Part shown: positions 23,009 to 31,236 of the stretch, one piece after another | How the letters are laid out: each line of letters starts with the position of its first letter | Numbering within the stretch: position 1 is the stretch's first letter | From: an uncultured Selenomonadales bacterium | GTDB lineage: Bacteria; Bacillota; Negativicutes; Selenomonadales; Selenomonadaceae | Reading direction: 5' to 3' | Assembly (NCBI GenBank): GCA_937910665.1 | Contig: CALEPR010000054.1 | Coordinates: 1-62,591 of the forward strand | DNA: 62,591 nt | Program-made: the position numbers and the translations under genes | The notes under the pieces: generated by a model | What the model was told of the DNA's origin: nothing | The model's input: the letters and a program-made list of their open reading frames with translations, nothing else | Databases searched by the model: none

Positions 23009-25372
23009 CTAAAAATCTGCCAGCGTCAAAATTTTTTCGCACAGCTCCGGAAATTCCATTCCCGCCGCTCTCGCTGCGTCCGGGACAAGCGAAGTTTCCG
23101 TCATTCCGGGAACTGTGTTGACTTCGAGGACGTAGGGAATATTTTTGTCTGAAAGAATCATATCGACTCGCGCAACTCCGGAGCATTTGCAAGCCTTGAA
23201 AGTTTTTACTGCCATCTCCTGAACTTTTTTTGTAAGTTTCGCAGGAAGGTCGGCGGGGCAAATATGCGTTGAAGCACCTTTTTTATATTTTGTTTCATAG
23301 TCGTAGCGTCCTGTCGTCGTCGTGATTTCGATAATTGGAAAAGCCTCCGCATTATCTTCATTTCCAAAAACTGCGACGGTCAACTCGCGACCTTGAATAA
23401 ATTCCTCAACCAAAATTTCATCGCCGAAAGTAAATGCGTTGGCAATGGCGGCAGAAATTTTATCTGAACTTTCGACAATGTTCACGCCAATACTTGAGCC
23501 TTGATTCGAGGCTTTTATCACGACAGGCAGACCAAATTCCTGCTCAATCTTTTCAGCAAGACTTTCATCTTTATCAACTGCGCGGAAAAATTCAGATTTT
23601 GGCGTGGAAATTTTTTCCGTGTGCAAAATTTTTTTAGTCATAACTTTGTCCATCGTCAGCGCGGCGGCGAGAACGTCAGAGCCGGTGTAAGGAATTTTCA
23701 GCATATCCAAAGTTCCTTGAATCAAACCGTCCTCGCCGTAAAGTCCGTGAACAGCATTAAAAACAATTCCGCAATCTTTATTCCGAATTTCCTCCGCAAA
23801 AGTTCTCGGATTCAATTCCATTAACTCGACATTATAATTTTTCGACTCCAGTGCGTCGGCAATCGCCTTTCCTGTTCTGCGCGAAACTTCTCCTTCAGTC
23901 GAAGGACCGCCGCAGACGACGACAATTTTTTTCTTGCGCTGCTGCTCCAAAAGTTCCACAAGTTCATTTCCTGTTTTGTAAATATCTCCCGCGCCCATCG
24001 TGATAACCAAGTCGCCGGGCAAAACATTGTCGATTAAAAATTTTGCAAGGTCTTCGCGTTTCGGAATGTAGGAAACTTCCTGATTAGTTGTGTTCAATAC
24101 AGCTTCCAAAATTGATTCGCCGCTGATGCCTTCAATTTTTTCTTCGCCTGCAGAATAAATATCTGTCAGCACGAGCGAATCGGCATCTTTAAAAGCTCCG
24201 CCAAATTCATTAAGCAAAAGTTTTGTCCTTGTGTACCTGTGAGGCTGAAAGACGCAAATAATTTTATTCGGCTTGGATTCGCGAGCGGCTTTCAAAGTTG
24301 CGGCAATTTCCGTCGGGTGATGAGCATAGTCGTCCACAATCCAAACATTTCGGACTTTCCCTAAAGTTTGAAAGCGTCTTTTCGCTCCGTGAAATCTTCC
24401 GAGAGCGTCTGCAATTTTTGAAAATTTTACTCCTGCATGTCCTGCGACGGCGATCGTTGCCAGCGCATTTAAAACATTGTGACGACCATAAATTTTCAGA
24501 TGAACTTTGCCGAGATTTTTTTCTTTAACTTCGTCGCTGTCCTCTGATTTAATTTTTTTTATAACTTCAAAACTTGTTCCGTCCGAGCCCGACAAAACAT
24601 TTTTAGCTTTGAAATCTGCGTCATTGTCAATGGCGTAGGAAATAATTTTTCTGTCGAGTTCGTTGGCAAGAGTTCGAACAGTTTCATTGTCGAAACAGAG
24701 AACGGCAACTCCTTTTTCCTTGTTGACATTTTCCAGAAAAATTTTAAACGCAGCGCGAATCCTCTCGACAGTCCCATAATGATCAAGATGATCGTCCTCA
24801 ATGTTCGTGACAACGGCAACAGCAGGACGAAGTTTTATAAAAGATCCGTCGCTCTCGTCAGCTTCGGAAACAAGCCATTTACTTTTTCCGAGAATTGCGC
24901 TTGTCCCCAAGTCTGTCGACTCGCCGCCGATAATAATTGTCGGATCAAGTCCTGCCTCGTGGAGAACGAAACCGATCATGGAAGTTGTTGTAGTTTTTCC
25001 GTGCGAACCTGCAACCGCGATTCCTTCCTTGTCATTCAGGAGCATTGCATTTATGTCAGAGCGATGAAGTCGCGGAATTTTTAATTCAGCAGCTTTTTTT
25101 ATTTCAGGATTTTCTGCGGGAATTGCTGTACTGCAAACAACAGCTTCAACAGCCGCCTTGCCGTCGGTCGTCAAAATATTTTTTTCGTCGTGACCGATAA
25201 AAATTTTCGCGCCAAGTTTTTTTAAATCTTCAGTCGCCTTTGATTCAATTAAGTCCGAGCCGCTGACTTTTGCTCCGGATTCAAGCAAAATTTTTGCAAG
25301 TGCGCTCATCCCTGCGCCGCCAATTCCGATAAAGTGAAAACTTTTTAAGTCTTTCATTTCATTCAGTTTCAA
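23009..25372 (-). CDS. murC-ddl: fused UDP-N-acetylmuramate-alanine ligase and D-alanine-D-alanine ligase (MurC-Ddl)
   Basis: One frame encodes two peptidoglycan precursor ligases. The MurC part has FIGIGGAGMSALAKILLE, the ATP loop AVAGSHGKTTTTSMIG, and DDYAHHPTEI. After MGAGDIYKTGNEL comes Ddl (VVCGGPSTEGEVSRRTG, HGLYGEDGLIQGTL, the ATP-grasp block ASNQGSSIGVNIV, and EVNTVPGMT). Both halves look complete. TTG at 25372 follows GGGGGG by seven bases and gives a normal MurC start; the open frame extends to 25420. Such fusions are best known from Chlamydiae. Confidence 0.93.
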   Translation of the reverse strand: MKLNEMKDLKSFHFIGIGGAGMSALAKILLESGAKVSGSDLIESKATEDLKKLGAKIFIGHDEKNILTTDGKAAVEAVVCSTAIPAENPEIKKAAELKIPRLHRSDINAMLLNDKEGIAVAGSHGKTTTTSMIGFVLHEAGLDPTIIIGGESTDLGTSAILGKSKWLVSEADESDGSFIKLRPAVAVVTNIEDDHLDHYGTVERIRAAFKIFLENVNKEKGVAVLCFDNETVRTLANELDRKIISYAIDNDADFKAKNVLSGSDGTSFEVIKKIKSEDSDEVKEKNLGKVHLKIYGRHNVLNALATIAVAGHAGVKFSKIADALGRFHGAKRRFQTLGKVRNVWIVDDYAHHPTEIAATLKAARESKPNKIICVFQPHRYTRTKLLLNEFGGAFKDADSLVLTDIYSAGEEKIEGISGESILEAVLNTTNQEVSYIPKREDLAKFLIDNVLPGDLVITMGAGDIYKTGNELVELLEQQRKKKIVVVCGGPSTEGEVSRRTGKAIADALESKNYNVELMELNPRTFAEEIRNKDCGIVFNAVHGLYGEDGLIQGTLDMLKIPYTGSDVLAAALTMDKVMTKKILHTEKISTPKSEFFRAVDKDESLAEKIEQEFGLPVVIKASNQGSSIGVNIVESSDKISAAIANAFTFGDEILVEEFIQGRELTVAVFGNEDNAEAFPIIEITTTTGRYDYETKYKKGASTHICPADLPAKLTKKVQEMAVKTFKACKCSGVARVDMILSDKNIPYVLEVNTVPGMTETSLVPDAARAAGMEFPELCEKILTLADF

Positions 25373-25434
25373 AATTTTTCCCCCCGATTTTTTTGGTGAA
25401 ACTTTTTTCCATTCTACCACTTTTTTATTTCAAT

Positions 25435-26289
25435 CTAAACAGAAAAAATATTTTCCAAAATTCCATTTTCAAGATCATTTATGTTGTAAAGATCGTCAAG
25501 AACCAAAAAAGTTTCTTCCAAATTTCTTTTCGCACTTTTCCACCCGCCGCCGTCGGTAATCCAAACAAATTTAAAATTTTCAATCTGCTTGGATTCTTCG
25601 GCAATCATTTTGTAACTTCGCGCAGTCTCATTGAGCTTCGATCCGCTGCTCGAATAAAAATTTGTTTCGATGACAAAAATATTTTTTTCAGTCTTAACGG
25701 CGAAGTCCCAGCGTTTTGTGGAAGTTCCTTCCGCCGAAATTGCAGACAAGTCAATATTCCATTCCTGCTCAATCTGAGTTAAATAAAATTCTTTTCGATA
25801 GCCGATGCCAACTTTGATCAAAAAATTTTCAACCAAATTTTCCATCTGGTGACCGCCGCGATTTTTTCTGCCGTTTGAATCAAGTCCGACCTCCACGCCG
25901 AGAAGATAGTCATATAAATTTCCGACAATTCGATTCTGAAGCAAATCAAAAAGTCCCGTCTTGACCATAAAATATTTGTACTGCTCAATCGATTGGCGAA
26001 GTTTTCCAAACTGATAATTAACAGCCTGAATATCGTCTTGGCAATAAATTTCATTTCCTCGAACAGCCAAAAGCAGAGGAATAACTTTCAAACATTTCGG
26101 ATCGCTCGCAATCAAATTTTCAAATTCGCCCTCAATATTTTTCGATCCGACAAGTTTATTGAAAGCGTCAATTTCCATTTTCAAACTTTCGACATTGGAA
26201 TAAACTTTTGGAAAGTCGGTGTAATAATTGTACTCATTGATCGAAGTTCGGAAAGTTGAAAACCAAGTTTCAAAATTTCTTTCACTCAT
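25435..26289 (-). CDS. type II restriction endonuclease, DpnII/MboI family (expected GATC)
   Basis: The 284-residue protein has the DpnII-family blocks GLDSNGRKNRGGHQMENLV and the nuclease site RWDFAVKTEKNIFVIETNFY followed by GSKLNE. The Asp and the Glu-x-Asn fit this family's PD-(D/E)xK-type core. The family cuts unmethylated GATC; specificity here is inferred by homology. It overlaps the methyltransferase by four bases (ATGA), so the two are co-translated. Confidence 0.88.
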   Translation of the reverse strand: MSERNFETWFSTFRTSINEYNYYTDFPKVYSNVESLKMEIDAFNKLVGSKNIEGEFENLIASDPKCLKVIPLLLAVRGNEIYCQDDIQAVNYQFGKLRQSIEQYKYFMVKTGLFDLLQNRIVGNLYDYLLGVEVGLDSNGRKNRGGHQMENLVENFLIKVGIGYRKEFYLTQIEQEWNIDLSAISAEGTSTKRWDFAVKTEKNIFVIETNFYSSSGSKLNETARSYKMIAEESKQIENFKFVWITDGGGWKSAKRNLEETFLVLDDLYNINDLENGILENIFSV

Positions 26290-27110
26290 CTGCGTTTCCT
26301 CCTTTTTATTTTCAAAGGTTCATAGTCGTTCTCGTGCACGATTCTTTTTCTTGCCAATTCGATATACTTTTTTTCTTTTTCGATGCCGACAAATTTTCTG
26401 TTGAGAATTTTACAAGCGACACCCGTCGTTGCCGAGCCGCAGAAAGGATCGAGCACAATGTCATTTTCCTGCGTGCAAGATAAAATAATTTTTTCAAGCA
26501 AAAGGAGAGGTTTTTGCGTAGGGTGTACGCCTAAATTTTTTTCAGACGGGGGCGTTAGAGAAGTTATCCAAGCATCTCTCATTTGTTTGCCCTTGTTCAA
26601 CATCTTCATGGCGGTATAATTAAAATAGTGTCGAGATTTTCTTTCTGTTTTTCTCGCCCACAAAATATTTTCCGTGCTGTGGACGAAATATCTGCAGGAC
26701 AAATTAGGCGGAGGATTTGTCTTTACCCAAGAGATATCATTCAGAATTTTGAAACCCTCCTGCTCCAAAGCTGTGCCGACAGAAAAAATATTATGCATCG
26801 TCCCGCAGATCAAAAGTGTTCCGTTTGGCTTCAAAATTTCCCTGACCAATTTGATCCAGGTTCTATTAAATTTATGCTTTCCTCCCAATTTAGCCAATCT
26901 GTCCCAATCACCTTTGTTGACGGAAACTCTTTTCCCTGAACTGACTGAAAAGCCGTTATTGGACAAAAAATAAGGCGGGTCGGCAAAAACCATATCAAAA
27001 TATTCTCTCGGCAATCTGAGCAATGTTTCAAAGACATCGCCGAAAAGGAGGAAGGAATTTTCCTCCGCATGGTATACAGAAAAAACTTTTTTTTGATTCG
27101 ATGTAAAAAT
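26286..27110 (-). CDS. DNA adenine-N6 methyltransferase of the DpnII-like system (DpnA/beta-type)
   Basis: The catalytic DPPY (VFADPPYFLSNNG) precedes the SAM motif DPFCGSATTGVA, as in beta-class N6-adenine methyltransferases. GVHPTQKPLLLLEKII is also typical. It protects host DNA from the partner endonuclease. The frame is open to TTG at 27194, but that would overlap rnpB and its promoter. A perfect AAGGAGG at 27126-27120 points to a start near 27110, where the codon is ATT. No second, Dam-like protective methyltransferase is present. Confidence 0.85.
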   Translation of the reverse strand: MFTSNQKKVFSVYHAEENSFLLFGDVFETLLRLPREYFDMVFADPPYFLSNNGFSVSSGKRVSVNKGDWDRLAKLGGKHKFNRTWIKLVREILKPNGTLLICGTMHNIFSVGTALEQEGFKILNDISWVKTNPPPNLSCRYFVHSTENILWARKTERKSRHYFNYTAMKMLNKGKQMRDAWITSLTPPSEKNLGVHPTQKPLLLLEKIILSCTQENDIVLDPFCGSATTGVACKILNRKFVGIEKEKKYIELARKRIVHENDYEPLKIKRRKRR

Positions 27111-27127
27111 TGTTTGAAACCTCCTTC

Positions 27128-27156
27128 TTGAAAGATTATTTTTATTGTGATAGACT
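27128..27156 (+). promoter_or_regulatory. rnpB promoter
   Basis: TTGAAA (27128-27133) and TAGACT (27151-27156) are 17 bases apart, placing the start of transcription at about 27163, the 5' end of the RNase P RNA. The -35 box is next to the Shine-Dalgarno of the divergent methyltransferase. Confidence 0.75.
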
Positions 27157-27162
27157 TTGCCG

Positions 27163-27588
27163 AGTTGACAGGAAACAGAGGCAGTCGCGGACAAAAATTT
27201 TTTTTGTTCGAGGAAAGTCCGAACTCCACAGAGCAGCGCGCCGGGTAACGCCCGGTGAGAGTAATCTTGAAGACAGTGTCATAGAAACGAAAACCGCCTT
27301 TCTAATTTGGAATTAGGAGAGAAGTTTGAAAAAAATATTTTCTAACTCCTCACTCCTTTTTCCTGCTTGATAGAACGGTAAGGGTGGAAAGGTGTGGTAA
27401 GAGCGCACCAGCTGTCGGGTAATCGGCAGGCTTGACAAACCTCGCGCGGAGCAAAGTTGAATAGGAAAGGGTTGAGGTTGCTCGCTGACCTTTCGGGTAA
27501 ACTGCAAGGACTTGGGCGGCGACGTTCCAAGCAAGATAAATGACTGCATTAAAACAGAATTCGGCTTATCGGTTTCCTGCCAACACTT
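27163..27588 (+). ncRNA. rnpB: RNase P RNA, bacterial type A
   Basis: The catalytic RNA that matures tRNA 5' ends. Conserved blocks are GAGGAAAGTCCGAACTCC (CR-I), GCCGGGTAACGCCCGG, GGTAAGGGTGGAAAGGTG and GGTAAGAGCGCACCAGC, and CGGCTTAT near the end. The ends pair as helix P1 (GTTGACAGGAAAC with GTTTCCTGCCAAC). Between ACCGCC and GGTAAGGGTG, where the P12 hairpin belongs, lies a copy of the heptamer hairpin repeat, making the RNA unusually long. Confidence 0.95.
27303..27362 (+). repeat. heptamer hairpin element, copy 2 (P12 arm of rnpB)
   Basis: GGAATTAGGAG on one arm and CTAACTCCTCACTCC on the other match the dispersed hairpin family. It fills the P12 position of RNase P RNA, a site known to tolerate length changes. 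Confidence 0.7.
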
Positions 27589-27593
27589 TTAAT

Positions 27594-27612
27594 AATTAGG
27601 AATTAGGAATAA
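27594..27612 (+). repeat. heptamer element, half copy 3 (just after rnpB)
   Basis: AATTAGGAATTAGGAAT, one arm only, starts a few bases after the 3' end of rnpB. Confidence 0.65.
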
Positions 27613-27621
27613 ATTTTGAGA

Positions 27622-27880
27622 AAAGTTTTCCGAAGGCATAAAAATTATTTTTTTGTCGGAGGAAATTTTTTTTAATCTGAACTTTTATAATTTCGCCGAG
27701 CCGAATATTTTTTTTCTGCAGGAAGTTGGACGCGAACAATTTCAGAAGTCAACTGTCAGAAGTAAATTTTCCGACTGCGTAGGAATTATTTTTTTTGTCG
27801 GAGGAAATTTTTTCAATCTGAACTTTTATAATTTCGCCGAGCCGAATATTTTTTTCTGCAGGAAGTCGGACGCGAACATA
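27622..27880. repeat. direct duplication of the mtaB 3' end
   Basis: A segment of about 120 bases (27622-27740) is repeated at 27762-27880 with an offset near 141. Shared blocks include GTCGGAGGAAATTTTTT, AATTTCGCCGAGCCGAATAT and GGACGCGAAC. The second copy is the real C-terminal coding part of mtaB; the first, downstream on the minus strand, is a decayed copy with frame damage. Confidence 0.8.
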
Positions 27881-29065
27881 ATTTTTTGTCAAGCCGTCGA
27901 CAATTCCATTTTCCTCAGTTTCGGAAATAATTTCGACAGTTCGTCCGACAAGTTTTTCGGCAAAAATTTTTTCTTTCGCCCTCGCAAGTTCCAAAACTTT
28001 TGCGACGCGATTTTTTTTTGTCTGCGAATCAATTTGATTTTTCATTTCCGCCGCCAAAGTTCCCTCTCGCGCAGAAAATGGAAAGACATGAATTTTGCTG
28101 AAAGGTTGACTGTCCAAAAAGTCCAGCGTGTCTTGGAAATTTTTTTCTGTTTCGCCCGGAAAACCGACAATTAAATCTGTGCCGATTGAAACGTCGGGAA
28201 TTTCCGAAACAATTTTTTCAGTCAGATCGGAAAAATTTTTTGTGGTGTAAGGTCTGTGCATCGCCTTCAAAATTTCATCACTGCCGGACTGCAAAGGCAA
28301 ATGCAGGTGATTGCAAATTCTTGAATCAGTTTTCAGCAAATTAAAAAGTTCCTCAGTCATCTCTGCCGACTCAATCGAACCAAGTCGAAGGCGAACGGGA
28401 TTCGCGCTTTCCAAAACAACTTTAACTGCATCCGCCAGCGTAATTTTATTTTTGAAATCTTTGCCGTAAGCTCCGATATGAATTCCGGTCAAAACAATTT
28501 CCTTGAAATTTTTTTCCGCAAGCTCCAGACATTCTGCGCGAATATTTTCCAAACTTCTGGAGCGAACTCTGCCCCGCGTAAATGGAATTATGCAGTAGGA
28601 GCAAAAATTATTGCAGCCGTCCTCAATTTTCAAAAAGGCGCGAGTTCTCTGCGGCGTGTGCGGAAGTTCTTCAAATTCGGAAATTTTTTCCACGTCCGCA
28701 ACTTGAAAAATTTTTTCGCCGCGATTTTTAAAAATTTCCTCGACAAGCCGAACAATTTTCAATCTGTCCGTCGTTCCGATAATTATGTCAACGCCATCGA
28801 TTTTTGAAATTTCTTGCGGAGAATTTTGCGCGTAACAGCCGACGACAGCCAAGACAGAATTTTTATTGACTTTGGCGGCGCGACGAATTATTTGTCTGGA
28901 TTTTTGCGAACTTAAAGAAGTCACCGCGCAAGTGTTCACGATGACAACGTCAGCCGATTCTATTTCTTGAGTCAGTTCGTAACCGGCGCACAAAAAAAGT
29001 TTCTGCATTGCTTCGGTTTCATACTGATTAACTTTGCAACCAAGAGTTTGGAAAGCAACTTTCAA
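27749..29065 (-). CDS. mtaB: tRNA N6-threonylcarbamoyladenosine C2-methylthiotransferase MtaB
   Basis: A radical-SAM enzyme that turns t6A37 of tRNA into ms2t6A. The N-terminal UPF0004 domain has TLGCKVNQYETEAM with cluster cysteines, the radical-SAM motif is CNNFCSYC, and the TRAM domain lies at the end (LVGRTVEIISETEENGIVDG). QTLGCKVNQ plus FTRGRVRSR mark MtaB rather than MiaB. At 438 residues it is full length. Its last 100 or so bases are duplicated downstream. It shares the t6A nucleotide with the tcdA product, which acts at a different place on it. Confidence 0.93.
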   Translation of the reverse strand: MKVAFQTLGCKVNQYETEAMQKLFLCAGYELTQEIESADVVIVNTCAVTSLSSQKSRQIIRRAAKVNKNSVLAVVGCYAQNSPQEISKIDGVDIIIGTTDRLKIVRLVEEIFKNRGEKIFQVADVEKISEFEELPHTPQRTRAFLKIEDGCNNFCSYCIIPFTRGRVRSRSLENIRAECLELAEKNFKEIVLTGIHIGAYGKDFKNKITLADAVKVVLESANPVRLRLGSIESAEMTEELFNLLKTDSRICNHLHLPLQSGSDEILKAMHRPYTTKNFSDLTEKIVSEIPDVSIGTDLIVGFPGETEKNFQDTLDFLDSQPFSKIHVFPFSAREGTLAAEMKNQIDSQTKKNRVAKVLELARAKEKIFAEKLVGRTVEIISETEENGIVDGLTKNYVRVRLPAEKNIRLGEIIKVQIEKISSDKKNNSYAVGKFTSDS

Positions 29066-29089
29066 CTTATCACCTCAAAAAATTTTTTA

Positions 29090-30316
29090 TCAAAATTTAT
29101 TTACTGCGCCGACAAATAAATCTGTTTCGGTTTCAACGTCGCGAATCACAAACAAAAATGGTCTGTCGGCAATAAATTTCACAGACTTTTTAAACTCATG
29201 AACAGCTGTCGTTTCAAGCATAGAAATTTCCGTAACTGCGGCGGCTCGCGTCCCCTGTTCGTCAATCTCAACTTTTGCTTGGTGCGTCGCGCTGTCAATT
29301 TTCAGCCAGACATTTTCGACAATATTAAAAAATTCTGCGTCGTCGGTAAATGCGCGGCAAATTCCAATCGCCTTGAAACTTTTTAACAAATTATTTTTTA
29401 TGTCCATCGTGACTTTTGGAATCGCAACATAAACTTTGCCGTCAAAAGGCGCGGAATTTTTCAGCGCGGCAAGAAATTTTTTCTTGTAGTCAAAAGTTTC
29501 TGTATTCCAACTTTCCGCAACATTCAAATCAGTTTCTTCTTTCGGCAAAATTAAGTAAATCGAAACAACTTTTTTATTTTCAAAACTTTTGTATGGAAGT
29601 TCGACAGCTTTATATTTTTCGTCCTCGCGGTAGACAATTCGCTCATCAAAAGTTTCTGACATCATTTCAATTTTGGACTTCGTTCCGTCCAAGTTTGTAA
29701 AATTTCTCTCGCGAGTTTTGTAAGGTTGAAATGGAATTTGCCACTTGCCTTTGAAGTAAATCACGTTCAGCAAGTCAACAACAGTTTCGCTCGTCGGCAA
29801 GGACTGATAATTTTTAATAAAATCGTCCGTACTCCTCGTCACCCAGTCGGAAATTTTTTTCTTCTCGCCGTTCAGATTATTTTTAAAATCTGCAGAATCA
29901 ATTTTCGAACTGTAAATTTTTTTTGCGACATCGGAAAAATTTTTATTTATGCCGTTGCCGAGAAAATTTTTGTTGATCAAAATCAAACTGCTGTCTTTCA
30001 AAATTCTGTCACCGAAATATTTTTCAGACATCAAGCCGTGAAAATTTTTAAAATCTGCGTTCAAACTTTCAACAGAATCTGCAGACAGTGCGGACAAAAT
30101 TTCTTGCTGAGTTTTTTGTGTCGCTCCGTTCGCCAAAACACCGAGTGCGGCTGTCAAACTGTATGGCGAATAAAAAATATTTTCCTCGCGGTTCAGAGTA
30201 TTGAAATATTTCCAAGAAAAATTATTCACGCTGTCGGAAAGTTTAGCCTGAACATTTGCGCTCAATAAAAAAATCACCGCCATTGAAGTCAAAATAATTT
30301 TCAAAACAATTTTCAA
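29090..30316 (-). CDS. secreted serpin (serine protease inhibitor)
   Basis: A complete serpin fold of about 408 residues with a Sec signal peptide (IILTSMAVIFLLSANVQA). Typical blocks are NIFYSPYSLTAALGVLANGA, LLNVIYFKGKWQIPF and the end PFLFVIRD. The hinge of the reactive loop, EQGTRAAAVTEIS, follows the inhibitory pattern (EEGTEAAAAT), so it should trap proteases. The scissile residue by count falls near Thr in LETTAV. TTG at 30316 is preferred as start because GGAGGAG lies just before it; the frame extends to 30406. It may protect the cell from host or competitor proteases. Confidence 0.9.
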   Translation of the reverse strand: MKIVLKIILTSMAVIFLLSANVQAKLSDSVNNFSWKYFNTLNREENIFYSPYSLTAALGVLANGATQKTQQEILSALSADSVESLNADFKNFHGLMSEKYFGDRILKDSSLILINKNFLGNGINKNFSDVAKKIYSSKIDSADFKNNLNGEKKKISDWVTRSTDDFIKNYQSLPTSETVVDLLNVIYFKGKWQIPFQPYKTRERNFTNLDGTKSKIEMMSETFDERIVYREDEKYKAVELPYKSFENKKVVSIYLILPKEETDLNVAESWNTETFDYKKKFLAALKNSAPFDGKVYVAIPKVTMDIKNNLLKSFKAIGICRAFTDDAEFFNIVENVWLKIDSATHQAKVEIDEQGTRAAAVTEISMLETTAVHEFKKSVKFIADRPFLFVIRDVETETDLFVGAVNKF

Positions 30317-30422
30317 AATCTCTCCTCCGATAAAAAATTTTCCCCCCCAGTGCGAAGAAATTTTATCACAAAATATTTTTCCTGCAATAAAAAAAATCCT
30401 CCGCACGAAGGATAAAATTTTT

Positions 30423-30604
30423 TTATTTGTTCACCGCTTGCCGATACGCTGAAATTTTTTCTTCGCTGTACTTAACCACTTTTTGTTCGCGATAAACTGT
30501 AGTTTTTTTTTCATTCCTTCCACTTCAAAGCCTTTGGCATCTTCAATCGCTTCATTTAAGCCTTGCAATATTCCTGCTGTCAACGGCGAAATTTTTTCTT
30601 CCAA
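30423..30604 (-). pseudogene. antitoxin-like small protein, frameshifted in an A9 run
   Basis: The start MEEKISPLTAGILQGLNEAI resembles the N-terminus of HigA/NadS-type antitoxins, before their helix-turn-helix. Nine A in a row at the MKKK codons shift the frame. With ten A it would read KKTTVYREQKVVKYSEEKIS and end AYRQAVNK. That ending is almost the same as the last residues of the type IIG enzyme at 31237-34374, so the tail DNA has been copied. The DNA-binding domain is absent. As sequenced the frame ends at 30431 after 57 codons. Confidence 0.55.
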
Positions 30605-30636
30605 AATTATAACTCCTTATTGCGAAAATAAATTTT

Positions 30637-31167
30637 TTATTTCAAAACTGAATAAATCACTGCAACTGCTATTGAAAGCACCGTTCCTGTCAAAATTTGA
30701 CTGTGCCGCGTCGCCGAAGAAATTTCTTTTTTGCTGTTGGCATTCATTTCTTTAATCTCCTGACGCAAAAGTTCAAATTTGTCATCGTTTTTTCTGTTCG
30801 ATTCTTTAATCTCCTGACGCAAACTATCAAATTTGTCATTCACCTCCGAACGCAAATTATCAAATTTGTCATTCATCTCCGAACGCAAACTATCAAATTT
30901 GTCATTCATCTCCTGACGCAAACTATCAAATTTGTCATTCACCTCCGAACGCAAACTATCAAATTTTTCCTCCATTCTGTCCATTCTGCGTTCGAGTCTG
31001 TCCATTCTGTTTTCAATTCTGTCCATACGCGAATTTAATTCTTTTTTGGTTTCACGCAGTTCTGTTTCGATTTTGTCCATCCGAGAATTTAAATCTTTCT
31101 TCATTTCGCGCTGTTCTGTCAAAAGAATTTCATTCAGCGTTCGTCTTTCAAAATTTTGTTCGTCCAT
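30637..31167 (-). CDS. coiled-coil protein with 11-residue repeats and C-terminal membrane anchor
   Basis: The 176-residue protein is almost all coiled coil: seven-residue patterned MDRIENRMDRLERRMDRMEE, then five near-identical 11-residue units of the kind DKFDSLRSEMN (about residues 70-125). One C-terminal membrane span follows (LTGTVLSIAVAVIYSVLK). The layout recalls Bdr-type repeat proteins and DUF1640-like membrane coiled coils; function unknown. The repeats invite length change by recombination. It lies between the antitoxin remnant and the type IIG gene, all on the minus strand. Confidence 0.75.
   Translation of the reverse strand: MDEQNFERRTLNEILLTEQREMKKDLNSRMDKIETELRETKKELNSRMDRIENRMDRLERRMDRMEEKFDSLRSEVNDKFDSLRQEMNDKFDSLRSEMNDKFDNLRSEVNDKFDSLRQEIKESNRKNDDKFELLRQEIKEMNANSKKEISSATRHSQILTGTVLSIAVAVIYSVLK
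30808..30968 (-). repeat. 33-base tandem repeat coding for 11-residue units
   Basis: About five direct copies with only a few base differences (ACCTCC/ATCTCC, CGAACG/TGACG). Each copy codes for one DKFDSLRxExN unit. Confidence 0.8.
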
Positions 31168-31236
31168 CTCAATTCACCACCAAAAAAATTTTTCTACATT
31201 ATAGCAAAAAAAATAGGCTCGCGCCTTAAAAATTTT

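Noticed and set aside
27653..28174. Plus-strand open frame with repeated NLNFYNFAEPNIFF blocks
   Set aside because: It is the antisense shadow of mtaB and of its duplicated end; the internal repeat comes from that duplication.
30342..30348. C7 run upstream of the serpin as a further phase switch
   Set aside because: It lies before the chosen start codon and is shorter than the three tracts; no frame is broken by it.
30514..30522. T9/A9 run in the antitoxin remnant as phase variation
   Set aside because: The gene also lacks its DNA-binding domain, so simple decay is more likely than switching.
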